From Scatophagus argus (Eukaryota; Chordata; Actinopteri; Scatophagidae), in assembly GCF_020382885.2 (NCBI RefSeq), contig NC_058503.1, forward strand, positions 17,307,535 to 17,371,534: a stretch of DNA of 64,000 nucleotides. The letters are read 5' to 3'. The position numbers and the translations under genes were made by a program. The notes beneath the pieces are model-generated. The model did not search any database. It was not told the DNA's origin and saw only the letters and a list, made by a program, of their open reading frames with translations. Positions 1-18,724 of this stretch are shown one piece after another (the stretch's first letter is position 1; each line of letters begins with the position of its first letter).

Positions 1-266
1 CACTGGATGCATAAAATGGATGCATTACTGGTTTAGGTCTTACTTTCAAGAAAGAATTAAAGAAGCTTTAGATGTGGAAAAAAAATCTGTCATTTAAAAG
101 TTGGTGTTTTGACGTTCAGCACAGCATCTCACATTTACGGCATCTGTTTACTGCCTACTTCTTTTCACATCATCTTGCTATAGCTTGTCTCATCATCTCT
201 AAAGTGTGTTCAGCTCACTTCTGCAAAATTCCTGTGCAAACATGTACACACCAAGCTTTATATTCT

Positions 267-272
267 TTTATT
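267..272 (-). terminator. Likely polyadenylation signal of rabl3
   Basis: The plus strand reads TTTATT, which is AATAAA on the minus strand, about 190 bases beyond the rabl3 stop codon. It is the best-placed canonical hexamer downstream of the gene. The rest of 1-463 would be 3' UTR and downstream flank, and I see no other gene there. Confidence 0.5.
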
Positions 273-463
273 TTTAGCAGCACAATTTTAAGTGCTTATA
301 TAAAGTCAGATGAAAAAAAAATTGATCAGAAGCCTTTGAAATTGAAGAGCAGTGAAAAAAAAAAAAGAGTGGGTGGAGGGGCAGGTACAGAGCGTGTCAC
401 TGGGTGTGATGGTTTACTTGAGCTGTGAAAGTTCAAAATAATCAAACCACAGACCACTAGCTT

Positions 464-3386
464 TCAGTCATAATGCAAACTCTTGAAGTTGAACCGCTTC
501 CTGTCTGTGAACCCAGTCATCTGTGGATGACGCAAAGAGATGTGTAAATTCAGAGGAACATTTCACTTTCAAATGAAACTGTCGTCAGTCAAAACTTAAT
601 TTGTCTGAAAACGTACTTTTACCAAAAATGATTAGGACATTGTGATTTTAGGCTGATTATATGACAGAAATAAAATCTGGAAAAGCAAAACTGACTCACC
701 TGACTTGAATCTCTTGTGAAATATCTCTTCTCTATTACCTGTGCAGAGATAAGTTGAGATTGGGGCTTGAAGTCTTTTTTAAATACAAAACTCACACACT
801 CATATGTACAGTGAGAAGAGGGAACTTCACACTAAAAGATTAATTTTTGAAGATACTCACTTGACTGTCAATTAACTCAGTGTCAGAAACAAGTTACCAA
901 TTTAATATAGGAAATTGCATGATTTAATTACAATTCTCATATACAGTATGTGATAAAATAATTACATAAGCATTTTAAATACTTTATTTTACATTTTAAT
1001 ATAATAAAGTAACAAGGCCATCCTGACAAAGCCAAAGTTGTCATTTTTCCCTCTATGATTTGAGTTCTACCAAATTGTTGTATGTTAAACCATTAACATT
1101 TCACAGATTGGAGAAGGCTGAATGAGTTGCTTACATTTTGGCCCCCAACCCTCCCCACCTCCCCATTAACCCACAGGGTGTATAGACAAAAGTCTTCTTT
1201 TCATACTGTATTTATTGTCAAGACACACGCCACCACAAACAGAAAATGACTGCGTGTCACACTACAGAACTCTGGGTTTCTCACCTTGTCAAAAAACCTG
1301 CTAAGCTTCACTGCATTTGATGTGCCGGCAGCGAGATATCTCGGGTTGGTGCAGTCCTGGGAAAACAAAGTAGCACTTATGCCACAAGCCCTAAAAAGGG
1401 TCTTTTTATTCTCAGGTGAAAACTGAAATCATTACACGTACCCTATGAATGTTATTATAGCGTTTTTCTTTAAATTTACCACTAGATGTCACCAAAGTTG
1501 CATTTTCATATATCAACAGAATTAAGAAAAAATAAACAGGACAGAAATTTAGGAACACAGTGTGTACTAACTAACTTTTTCCAGCCATCACTAAATCTTT
1601 GAGACATAACCTTAACTTTGTAAAGGGGGAGGGGGTCTACAAGGCTGCTAAGATTAGTGGGAATTAAGGACATGTCTCTATCAATGTACTTGATGTGGGG
1701 GCTTGTGGGAGAGCTGAGAACAGTCTTATTCTTATATATATATATATATATATATTTATTAAATGTAATTATTATTAAATTGTGACACACTGCTATTCTC
1801 CAGCAGACCACATGCCAAAATCCACCCAAGGACTGCAGATTTATTTGTGTAGTTATCGTTGCAAACATGAGTGTCTGAAAGGGGCTTAAGGTCAGCGAAG
1901 CAGGAATGAAAAAAGCAGACTTACGAGATTGATCTCCTCTGCATTGAAGTCTTCAGACAGGAAGGCCGTCCGAGTGAGAACTTCACTGCGTTTGTTTTCT
2001 GGGATCTGGTCAAACTTTGTGCCAATCAGCAGCAAAGGTACTGGGTTCTCTGCAAACTGCTCTCTATCATAGTCACTGCAAGAAGAAAACAAAATGACTT
2101 AACTGCAAAGTATCCCAGTGCAGTTGAAAACCATGCTGGTGTTTATAAATTTTCCACCAATACAATATCAAGACACGTCTACTAACCCGTTTGAGACAAT
2201 AACTCCAGTTGGAGAAGAATCCTTGTTTAAAGCTTCCAGTGACCAGCGGTAGAGATTTTGAGAGGATTTCTTATTTGTTAAATCATGTACCAACATAATT
2301 CCTGAAAGAAAGAAAAAAACAAAAGATAATGTAACTAAATAATAGCAATCCCAATAATTTCTTTCTCTTTCTTCTAAATAATCATACCATTAACTGAATT
2401 GTAGAAGACTGCTCTGGTGCTTTTGACACTGCTGGCACTACCAACAGATCCTCCGACATCCCAGAGTTCAATGTAGTAGGTTTTCTCCTCTGGGGTTCCC
2501 TCCTTATAGTCTTGGACCTGTAGATAAATAAATATCTTGGACTTCTTGTACCATGTCAGCCTTTACAAATTTTGTCATTCAAACATGTTTTGTATGAAGT
2601 ACACATATATAGGGTTTTGGAGGCTAACTTAGAAAGCCAGCAGTATCATTTTAGATCTTATCTCAATTACATTTTGTAAATTAAGAGGTGTTCAATATGC
2701 TTACCCGTACATCCACAGAACAACCAACAGTCCATGATGGATTCCCTAACACCTGATTCTGACATAGCAGGTGGACCAAGGAAGACTTGCCAACCCCTGA
2801 AAAACACAGGAATAAAAGTAAGCAATAGCTCACATGCATAAAGACAAACATTTTGTCTGGTACATCATAATATGTGGCTTTCATTCTTAATGTAATGCTA
2901 TGACAACAAAGACGTGGTTCACGTTTATATGAAAGCAAACCTCCACAGGACAAAAAAAATCCATTAAAGGAAAAGCTATACTTTGTGGAACATCAGTGAA
3001 TAATTTTAACGAACTGCTGGGTCTCAATATTTAATTCAGCAAGTACATTTTCATAAAACTGTTGGGGCTGATTCATTTTAAGTTAAGCAGTCTTCTTACA
3101 ATCATGTGCCGTTCCTCCTCGAACCCGAACTGACCGGTACAATCGACAACTATGTTGCGTCAGTTATGCAGGTTCACAAAACCACTTAATCAGTTTTATG
3201 ACATGAGTTTAAAGACCCTTAAATAAACATTAAAAAGCTTGCAAACCGGAAGACAGTTGTCCAAATTACATAAGTGCCTTTACAAATAAGCAGAAAGTTT
3301 CATAAAAGAGTCTGAATAGCGAAAATGGCAATTAACTTACCAGAATCTCCTAAAACTAATACTTTTACTCTGTCAAGAGAAGCCAT
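464..3386 (-). CDS. rabl3: Rab-like protein 3 (small GTPase), complete, 8 coding exons
   Basis: Coding exons on the minus strand in transcript order: 3341-3386, 2705-2796, 2388-2517, 2187-2301, 1925-2075, 1285-1356, 700-738, 464-520. They sum to 702 bases, giving 233 residues; human RABL3 is 236. All introns are GT/AG and the frame stays open. Visible motifs: P-loop GDSGVGKSS at residues 13-21 (split by intron 1), the G3-like WDVGGS in exon 3, the G4 motif GTKFDQ in exon 5, then [21 protein letters not shown] and the family tail ending KSLHYD. There is no C-terminal prenylation cysteine, as is usual for RABL3, so it is not a classical membrane Rab. From the literature, RABL3 binds RAP1GDS1/SmgGDS and affects KRAS prenylation, and it is needed for lymphocyte development. 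The gene runs head-to-head with gtf2e1. Identity is very secure; exon borders are read by eye. Confidence 0.96.
1732..1755. repeat. (TA)n microsatellite in a rabl3 intron
   Basis: About 12 uninterrupted TA units lie in the intron between coding exons 5 and 6 of rabl3. Simple repeat. Confidence 0.9.
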
Positions 3387-4430
3387 TTTTGGTGACAGCG
3401 GCGTCCCGGAAGAAAACAGTAGAAACCCCGCCTGCTAATATTACTTCTTTAATCTGATTGGTTGAAGAAAAAAATTCAACCAGACAGACTGCATAGCTAT
3501 TCGTTATCATCTAAAGCAATCAACATTCTTTGTTTCTATTGGCTATTGAATGCAACTCGTATCGCTCTGCCATTGGAATTTTAAAAAAACCTTTGTTGAA
3601 GATTTGGTTTTCTTTCCGGGGTTTTCTTTTCAATACAAGCCGTGAAGCATGCTAGCGAGTCCAACAGTTAAAGACCGAGAAGTGCCAATATGTCTGCTGA
3701 CTTGTAGCTGTATTTTTTAGGGGCAGAGTCAGCGTGCTCTGAAATGACTTAAAAAAAGCGGTAGCTTTAGCGTATTGGTGGAACATAAGGTTAAATATAC
3801 GGGTAAGGTTGGCAAACTAACTTCGCGATGGCTTAGTTAACGTGGGGCAACATCGGCGAGCTATAAGACAGTGGCTTAACTTAATATCCCGGAATAATCC
3901 CGAATAACTTAATAAAGCGAATGTAACGTTACTAGCTAACTACACAATCCACACCAGTAGTTACAGCCAGCTTGCTGCATTAATCTCGTTTATTTACCCT
4001 AGTCGGAGTTAGCTAACGTTAAACTAAAGTTGCCACTGTCCAATAGCTAGTTTAGCTAGCAGCGAGGTCTTGCAGTAAACAACTGAATGAGTATGTGCAC
4101 TTAGCTATCTTAAAGCAGGAGGTGTTATTTTAAAAGTTGTAACCACTTTAGCAGAGCTATTGCGGAAGAGGAGACCCTCCTAAAGGGCTTTATCAAATAA
4201 GATCAAACACTGACTAGTTTCCATCAGTGTATTCATGATACTCAATGTGTATTTCAGTTCCCTCTAAATTTCACCTTATCTCCCTTCCAGTCTTTGAGTT
4301 GAAGGCTGATTACCTGCTGAATTATATGTAATGTCCCTGGCTCTTCTCCCCTGCCCTGCAACCCTGAAGTTCCTTGCTGCTGCCTCAGATCTTTACTCAA
4401 GAGGTCTCATATTTCTCTTCACAGCAGACG
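3387..4430. promoter_or_regulatory. Head-to-head promoter region shared by rabl3 and gtf2e1
   Basis: The start codons of rabl3 (minus) and gtf2e1 (plus) are 1,044 bases apart and point away from each other. Three inverted CCAAT boxes (ATTGG) lie at 3457-3461, 3538-3542 and 3572-3576. An ETS-like CCCGGAAG is about 20 bases upstream of the rabl3 ATG, and a TTCCGG is near 3615. No TATA box stands out near either gene. This is typical of a TATA-less housekeeping bidirectional promoter. gtf2e1 should have a noncoding first exon here, because its first coding exon starts after a splice acceptor; 3640-3720 is a possible location but is not proven. Positions 3830-4100 are rich in GCTAAC/TAGCTA runs of a kind common in fish DNA. 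Confidence 0.65.

Positions 4431-9863
<5,433 letters not shown>

Positions 9864-9919
<56 letters not shown>
9864..9919. repeat. (AC)n microsatellite in the gtf2e1 3' UTR
   Basis: About 28 uninterrupted AC units start five bases after the gtf2e1 stop codon, so the repeat is transcribed. Length polymorphism is likely. Confidence 0.95.
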
Positions 9920-9921
<2 letters not shown>

Positions 9922-10684
9922 ATATTTTCATACATTTACACACACAATGAACCGTTTGGAAGGATGGACTTTGAGTACTTCTGCTGTCTCACCCTGTCAG
10001 TTGTGATATCCAATATCCAATTTGTGGACACAAACTGCTCAAGGAAAAAAGTATTTACAGTTTTCTTCATAAGAACTAAGGACTCTGACAGTGTTGACAA
10101 GCGATCACACCGATAGTATTTCAGCCCAAGTATTTTTTCATTCTGAAGTCACCAAACCAGAAGGGAGCGAGCCAGCTCGAGTTTGCCAACTTGTTTTTTG
10201 TTAGTCTCTTTGAGTTTAACAGGCTGTCTTACACCAGTCACGTTTTAGCCATTTCCTTCAGTCGCGCGTCTCTCATGCATCTGACAGAACAGATATGCTT
10301 CAGTTTTAATCAGTACTGCTGTCTACACACAAACTCATGTTGTATGCTTCATGTCTGTTTTCTTCCAACTCATGTATATCCACATTAATTGTGTATGGGG
10401 CTGGGAGCTCTGCCAAAAGACGTCTGAAGCCATAGCAGTGCTGTGGTTTGATTGTAAGCAGTGTGATGCTTAAAGGACTGAAGCTGCTGCTGCTGCTGTT
10501 GTTTTTGTGCTGCTGACGTGACAGGCAGCCTGTGTAGACAAGATGTTTGGTCGAATATTTTCTGGTTTTCTGAAACGGGATCAGACTAGATTCCACAGCT
10601 TCAGGCAAGCAAAATGAGAAGATATGGGTAAATTGTTGGGGTTTATAGGAAAGCATTTGTTATTCTGAACGACCTGTAATAAGA

Positions 10685-10690
10685 AATAAA
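10685..10690 (+). terminator. Candidate polyadenylation signal of gtf2e1
   Basis: An AATAAA hexamer about 825 bases past the gtf2e1 stop is followed by an A-rich stretch. This would give a 3' UTR of roughly 0.85 kb. Later AT-rich hexamers could also be used. Confidence 0.45.
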
Positions 10691-12417
10691 AACAAAAAAC
10701 AAAACAAAACTGCAGGACAGCAATTTGTGTGGACGTGTAATAATGTGTATACTTTATGATGAATGTTATGTATGTTATGTATGCTCACATTTGCGAACAA
10801 TTCAGAATATAAAAAGAAGGGTGCACAGTGAGACATTTGTCTTCTCGGATAGTGAAGGACTTCAACATTCCACAACACTCTCATGTAACTACAGCATATT
10901 AGATCGGTTATAAGATCTGACGACTAAAAAGGTTACTGCCATTTGAAATGATTGTTGAATAACCTGTATGAAACCTTAACAAAATACGTGTCACTGACAC
11001 AGTTAGACCTGCTTGAATGAAACAGCAGGGGTACACCGTTTTCTGTTCAGTTTTTCCTCATTCTTCTACATAGTATTCACTTCTTTTTAGTTTTCCTTTT
11101 AATTTCTCCATCTAATGCACTGAATTTGCATAACCTCTTGGGTTTTTGTCCCTGACATATATTTGCCATCCAGATGCTGGAGCTAGTGAATATGCTTTTA
11201 TACATTATCAGTGGACTGGAGGTGGATTTGTACTGAAAAATTAAATAATGTATTATGAACATTAAATATCTACAGCCTAAAACAAATGCTAAGTGTTGCA
11301 AGTACATCACAGAGCAGCTTGTCAGTTCATTCTGTCACCAAGGATGGTGCAGCTCAATGCAAAAATAGATGACATATTTAAGATTATACACATTCTCGTG
11401 AATAAGAAAAAAAAATAGAAGAGAAAAATCCCACAACAGGGGAAGATAAACAGGCTTTGGGAAGAATAACATGAATTTCATTTTCACACTGCGGTCATGT
11501 CGTCCCTGTGAGACCGTTACTGTCTTGTTTGGTCATGTCCATGTGATAGTTGTACACTGAGGCAGTCTCTGTGGGTAAAACACATTCCCAGTTGTCCCTC
11601 AGATGTGTTCCTGCAGGATATGGGGGTATTTTGTTATGTGCCTTTCTAAATAATGACTGCTCTGATGTGACCACTGTGACCCACAGTACTGGGTCACCCT
11701 CACATAACGGGGGCAATTTCACCTCAAAGCCAAAGTCTGAATATTGACATGGGCCTGGCATTTACAGAAAACAGGCCTTTTCAAATGAAATGTTAAATGT
11801 TGCACCTGTCATGGAGCTCACCACAGTGAAAAGTACTATTGACCAGATTTTATTTTAAGAATCTGTAAACGGTTTGTGTGAATCTTCACTAGTCTTGTAC
11901 GTGATTTTGCAGGCATTGAGTTCAGGTTGTGATAGTGGTTACATTCCTTGATAACAAATATGAGCATGATGAAGCAAACATGAAAATTTTGCTTGACTCA
12001 GTATGTTAATGTGGGGTGTTCGTTCCCCATTTCAACCAAAAGGGTTTATTCCCTGAGAGCATGAATGACAACACCAGTTTTAAGGAAAATCATTTCATTA
12101 CATTGACACAAGTTCAAGTATTTGGCCCTCAGGTTGCACTAGACAACCGCTAATGGAGTCCACAAAATAGCTTTTCCTAATCCTAAATGTGAGAGAATTG
12201 AATTCAGTGGACTTGTTCTGCTGCAGAATCAAACGTCAGTGCATCGTATCTGTGCCATGCATTACTGTCTGCTACAGAGTTTTTCTTCATGTTACTGAAA
12301 TCAGATATTTTTTCATATATTCCATCTATATTAATCAGTGTTTTTGATAATAACGCTGGTGAACATAGTGGAGCATCAAGCAGCTAAATACATTTATTTC
12401 GGGCGCTGGTGACAACC

Positions 12418-12465
12418 CATCCATCCTTTTTCTACACCGCTTATCCGTCAGGGCTGCTGACAACC
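12418..12465. repeat. Fragment of a fish interspersed repeat (CATCC...CACCGCTTATCCGTC type)
   Basis: The stretch resembles the very common fish repeat containing 'TTTTCTACACCGCTTATCC' followed by GTCAGGG. It is a short, old fragment. The family name is not assigned, and recognition is by eye from its recurrence in fish genomes. Confidence 0.6.
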
Positions 12466-14284
12466 ATGATAGAATAACAGACCAGTGATGGCTGCAGTTA
12501 ACATTTGTCCTTTGTCCTAAAACATGGTTTCTAATGAATGCTGATGTTGCTGCACGTCTGCTGTGTAAGTAGTGTGTGATGTGTAAGAAGGCAACTGCTG
12601 TAGAGGCCAGAAATTAATTAAAAGCAGCAGATTGGTACTGTCCGAACACCTGCTAGCTGACTCTTTAGCTTTATAAGCTGATGAATTCTCTTTCTCTAAC
12701 GTAACGCTGCATCTTTATTACCTCTGTACTTTACATTACCCACTCACTCGCGCACTGTGCATACTATTGAGGTTGGAGTTAATGGTTTTGCACTTTGGCA
12801 AATAGATTCTTGCTCCACTGGCAACAAGTGCTTAACACTGGTCAGTTGAGCTACAAGACAAATGGAAGTTGACTAAAAATCTGCAGAAAAGGTTGAGCTT
12901 AGCTTACATTTGGTGAAACAGATGTGAGGATGGTGTACTTGATATACATCATTTATACGTGTGACCTCAGAACATCCTGTTCATCTTGCTGGAGGACAGC
13001 CCTGACTATAGGTACACCAGACCCTGTGTAATGGCTAAGAAAAAAAATCTACTGGGCATATTAGATTCAGGTGAAAATGTCAAGCTCTGCAGAGCTCGAT
13101 GAGGTCTGACACCTCTGGGGTAGCCCTACAAGCCCATACATTCCTTTTAAGTTAGAGGATGGACACCTGTTGGGCAGAGACTCAAAGGTCAGGATGAAAA
13201 CAGGACCTGGCCTCATTAAAACATCCCCCACCCATCAGAAAAGCTCAATTAAAAACCTAACCTCATGCTGTGCAATTGATCTGTCAAGGCAAGCCTGAGT
13301 GTGAGGAGATAGGGTGGGTTACAGGGAGGGTGAACAGAACTCAGTAGGGAATTCACAAAGCTATAATAAATCATGGGACCTTGAAGATCAGATATGGCTT
13401 CCTGAGAGGAGGTCATGAATTGTTGTGCGTGGAGTTTAAACAATGACACTGTAGTTTGAGCACATTGGTCTTGTGTTTTTCTTCCCTGATTTAATATATA
13501 TTGATGAGGACACAAATGCATGTGCGCACAGCTCATATGCTTGGGTAAGAAAGAGAATAATTTAACAGAGAGGGAATTAAGGTTGACATCCAGGGAGCGA
13601 GCGGAATTTCACTGGGACAGGATTTGGAGGGTGTGGTGCAGAGCTGCTTTTTAATGAGTGTGGGTGGAGACTCACAAAGGCAGGTTGTAATGACTGATGC
13701 TTCACGAGGTTTTCCCCAGAAGGAGATTACATAAGGATTGATTGCTCTGAGGTGTCTCTGTCACTCTTCATCCAATAAAGCGTAAAGATTAACAACTTAA
13801 TGATCGATCCTGTTTGTCTGTTTGTCAGTCAGCCTGCAATTCTCTTTTGTCGCCGACTTGGAAATCTGAGAGCGAGCTAAGACTATGTAATCTATCCATC
13901 AATTTGTCTTTATGTGTGTTGGAAGGTACAGCTTAAGACATTTTGGATTCAATGAGCGGTTTTTACCTTCATCCGAAATTTCTCCTCAATGCTATTGATT
14001 TCTAGATACCAGATTTTGAATGCGGTGCAACCACAAAACAGCTAAAAATATGACAGAGTCTGCTACATCTTCAACTGAGGTAGCACAAAACATTTTACAC
14101 CAGTTTGAAGAAGTTTGTTGCTGTCTGTAAAAAAAGAAAATAAGAAAAAAGACACATGGCTCTCTGTACCCCCACATGGCCAACAGGGGGAGTTTTCTGC
14201 AACACTGACTGCCATGTGGAGAAACAACTATTCCAGACTTGGGTATTTGGAACAATTGATCTCCCTTACACTTTTGCACATTTT

Positions 14285-14345
14285 CCACTGTGATGTTTGT
14301 ACCAAATTTCATGGCAGCTCATACAAGAGTTGTTAAGACATCTCG
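14285..14345 (+). repeat. Fragment of the 'ACCAAATTTCATGGCA' fish interspersed repeat
   Basis: 'TTTGTACCAAATTTCATGGC' followed by an ACAAGAGTTGTTAAGACATCTC-like segment matches a repeat seen widely in percomorph genomes. A longer copy of the same family, in the opposite sense, lies at about 41385-41920. Confidence 0.55.
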
Positions 14346-17300
14346 ACATCCAGTTCAAGTCAAACCAGGAGCCTTTATCACATGCTGCTCCCGTTCCCTC
14401 AATCATGGAAATTTTGAGGTGGAAATTATTGGTCTAGTTCTGATGAATTATCAGCCTTATCCTTAGTTCTCCTTTTTATGTATCTTATCATAAGAAAAAG
14501 AAAAGGTGGAGGAGTAAACAAGAAATATAACATAACTAAAACACTAAATACCACATCAGAGAGAGGCTCGAATTCAGAGCTCGTATTGCAGCAGCCATGA
14601 CAAACATCTGTCCTTATTTTGAAGCTGTTAACCTTTTGTGGAAGCATTTGACATCCATTTTGCAAAGAACAACCATTATTCACCTTATTTATTCATGAGA
14701 GTCACCACACTCATCCTCAGCAGCCAAGGACAGTAATGCATCTCTGAGGGTTAGGGTGGCTTTGTTTTGGCCTGAGATGTGGGCCTCTTTACACCTGGTA
14801 TTAACATCCATCATGTTGCTGAATCACTTACACTTGTATTTTGGCCTGCATTATAGCAACAGCTCAGAAATTGTACTTTTGCTACTTCTTACTGAGATTA
14901 ATTCATGGATACCTTTTTTATTTGTCTCTGTTTGTAGTGAATACATTGGGGGGGTTTTAAAGGTATGCCTCGGCTTCATTTCCTGTCCTTCACATGTGTT
15001 TATTTGTCATCATGTGTCGCTGCTCCTGTGCCCCAAGCAAAGTGACCGCTGAGAGTCAGTTTGAGTGGACTATTGACAGGAAGACCAATAGCATGACCTT
15101 CCAGGACCTTTGATCATTCTTTTCTCCATTGGGACTTGAGAGTATCACTCAACCAGTCTCATGGCTGATTAGCTTTTGAGTGATTTTCACTCCTGTTCTA
15201 CTGACACAATTTGAGCGTTTAGAATGAAATTTCATTGAAACCCACAGGCTGAGCTTTACTGTGAGATCAACACTTCAAATGTGTTGCTGGATTTTTTTGT
15301 AAGAAGAAATAAAAAGCACATCTTGTTCCCACAACAGCAGACCTTTTATTGTGGTGCTCCTGTTTCCTGCATGCACTGAGGGTGACCAGACATCCCCATT
15401 ACATTAGCAGAGGTTCATTTTACAAACATTAGTCCTGATGCACAAACAGGGACACTGTGTGTTCTGATTATCAGACAGAATTTGTGTTTTGTTTTGAAAA
15501 CTGTTGCCAAGGCAGAATGAAGACCATGTTAACAAGTTAGATTAGGGGTTTAAATGGAAACTCACTCTGACTGTTCTCCTACCTCTCATCAGGAAGAGGA
15601 CAAACAAAATAATTACCATAACATCCCCTGAACAAGAAGTCCAGTGCATTTGTTCTTGTTTCGATCAAATTCTCAAATGATCTCCAACAAGAAAAAAACA
15701 ACAGAACAGAAACATACATTATTTTATTTTTTCATACAAAGAAGCTGGTTGTCATTCACTTCTGGCTGTGTGGCCCAAGGATGGTGTTGTTAGTTGGTAG
15801 TTAGTTAGTTTCCATGAGGTAATTATCAGGCCAAAAATACAAATATACACATAACAGACAGATAATTATGACATCTTCCAAAGGGTTAAACTATTTGACT
15901 CTAAGGATCCTATGGCCTTTCCTCTAGTGGCACCCAGGACCTTCTTTCCATTATTTTTCCAATACCTTTGTTCTCCAGGAAGAGAACCATGACAACATTG
16001 ATTGGGATTTAAAACAAGCTGTGTTTCTTCTTCTGCCTGAGAGACAGTAGTCCATGACTGACTTACCTTACTGTGCAAAATGAAATTTTTGTTTGTCTTT
16101 GTAGCAAAATGTAAGGCATTATTCTGAGCTGCTTTTGCTAATGAGCTGCGCTTCCGTGTTTGTATGCCTATTTGAAAGTGTGAACCACGACAGTGTTGAG
16201 CTCAGTTCACAGGGAAGCTGTGCGATACGTAAGGGGAGAGTTTATGAGCTAATGAAGAGAGAAAGAAGCAAAACAGTTAGCTTGTTGCATTTCTGGATCA
16301 TCCAAACAGTAAAACCTCATGGGGCATATGTGGGTATGAGTTTGTCACTTTCAGCACTACAGATACATGACAGCATAAATTAATCAGTGGCAAAAGTCCA
16401 ATCAAACCAAGCCAGGATATTTGTGAGACATACAGCACAGTTTCCGTGTCTGAAACAGAAAGTGTGGGAAGAAGAAGCACCAAACACCAACAGGATGGAC
16501 GTGATGTTGGATGATGCCAGTCATCATCAATTCAGTCATCAGCAATTTCATTCCGCTTGTTTGTCTTTGGCCATCGAATGCCGAAAATGTAGGCACTTTG
16601 ATATGTACTTCGCTGTGAAAAAGTATCTCTTTCATCTCACTTTCTTGTTTCTTTTTCATTGTCTGGTCCAAGTCTGGCTTCACACCTCCTCCCCCTCGTC
16701 CTCCTCCTCATCCTCCACCAACATCCAGACCCTACGGGAAAAGTCCCATGAGTCTTTGGCGCTGACGTCACCCTCCCCTCCTCATTATGCCAACTGTTGT
16801 CCAACAGAGGGACTTGTTTCTATGCCACCAAACAAAAGTCTTGTCGCTGTCTCCTGGCAAAATTAAACTTTCAGGCCCCTCAGGAAACCAACTATTCATT
16901 AGTGCGTGACTCAGTCTCCTCGTAAAGTGTGTTCACATTAACCAAGGGCTCTGTTCAGTTTGCTTCAGTCCATTAAAAGAAGGAGAAAAAAAACTGTTCC
17001 CGAACACAAGTTGACACTGTCTTGACACTGTCTTTCGCACAAAGATTCACCTATCAAGTCAAGCCATCTAGTCACTCATCTGTACTCATGGAAATAATGA
17101 ATCATGATAGTCATGCTATTAAGAGATGATCTTCATCTCAGCATGTTAAATGTCTGATCTTGATCTGCAATTACTTGCTGCTTTTCTCTGAATCAAATAA
17201 TTCTATTCTAATTAAGAGCAGACGGATGGTCTGCTACAAACAGCTCGACTTCATGTGTTTTTGACACTTTAACCTACTATTTCATTCACTTGGCAAAACA

Positions 17301-18638
17301 GAGATAGATAAAATCGATTCTTTTATAATAAACATTGTGAAATGGCCACCTTGCAGTCATAAATTATCAGCTGGATCTGCAGCCTTCCCTTGGCTTTAAG
17401 AGGCTTTATAGCAAGTCTCAGCTCACTGTTCAGCTGTCCAGTCCACAACTTTACCGTTTTGGTTCAGTCCAATAAAGTTTCAGCTAAAAAAATTGTTAAA
17501 AAATTCAACTGCACATTATCTGCTCAGCACCAGGCAGCAGACAGGTGTAGTTATAGTGACTAGCTGATGGACGAAGAACTCAGGAGTTTGTATAGACCAA
17601 AAACATAGCTAAAAGATAGTGAACATTGCATTTACATTCCGTCAGTGCACATGTCATTTCTTGGAGGTTTGTGATTAGACTGTCTGTCACACGCTTACAT
17701 AATTGTCAAAAATCCTCTAATCACGACTGAACCTTGAACACTCCTCTCCTCTGGGCCAATGCTGACTGTGCTGAAGGCCTGATGTCACTGGAGACAGACC
17801 TGCTCCACCAGACGGCCATATGGCTGTTCCAGCAAACCCCTGGGACACAACATTAGCTTGCTGCTGACTACATCGACAGTTATTGACCCAGCCAACGTCA
17901 TTCAACACGCAGGCAGCACAGATGCAAACACAGAAGTAATTTAAGTAAGCTTTATTTCAACTCTTCGCAAAGCTTCTGTAAACCAAAATGTGTTCCTATG
18001 ATTTACCATTATGTTAAATTAGCATTTACTGTACAGCACTTGCTATTAGACTTTGGAATACCTCCACCTCCACCAAAGCTTTGCTTTGTTCACCTTTTAA
18101 AAATTTGTCCCCATTTGTATTTAGAGAAATTAATATCATATATGAACATCAATGTGAGTTTTTTTCTTACTTTTGAAACAAAAATCCTGGTTTCATGTCA
18201 CAGGTTTATATGTACTTAAACCACAGAATGTTTATTAAATAGGGCATGGAGCCAACTGTGAGTCACCCATTGAGCTGTATGTGAAGCTCAAATTAGCAAT
18301 AAGTATGGGTGGAGCTGAAGTGTTCAGTGTCCTTTCTTTTTCCCATTTCATCTTCTCTCCATCTCTTTTCCATCTTACATCTCTAACACCAAGGGTAAAG
18401 ATCAGTTGATCTTTTTTAACCCTAAAGTTTAAAATATAAACTCTGTGCGCTCCTTGATTCCAGGCATTTATTTGCTCTTAAAACTCCAGGCCCTGTCTAC
18501 AGCTCTGTCCTCCAGCTCAAGCTTGCCAACTTGATGCAGCTGTATGCCAGTTAACACATTTGCTCATTAAGCTAAACGCCAGCATCTGTCTCTTTGCCGT
18601 TGTCTCTCGCCTCGTCTCGTCTTCCTCTGTTTATCCTA

Positions 18639-18724
18639 ATCCGGGTTGCGGGGGCAGCAACCTCAGCAGGGAAGCCTAGACTGTCCTCTCCCCCGGCCAC
18701 TTCCACCAACTCGTCCGGGGGGAT
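18639..18724. repeat. Fragment of a GC-rich fish dispersed repeat abutting the LINE tail
   Basis: The segment 'CCGGGTTGCGGGGGCAGCA' and the following 'GTCCTCTCCCCCGGCCACTT' recall a GC-rich repeat common in fish. It is sharply GC-richer than its surroundings and ends where the LINE reading frame begins, so the two are either one composite insertion or nested copies. Confidence 0.55.

Noticed and set aside
16387..16866. 159-codon plus-strand open frame in the gene-poor region
   Set aside because: No recognisable domain, serine-rich low-complexity part (SSSSSSS), no splice or promoter context. Best explained as chance.
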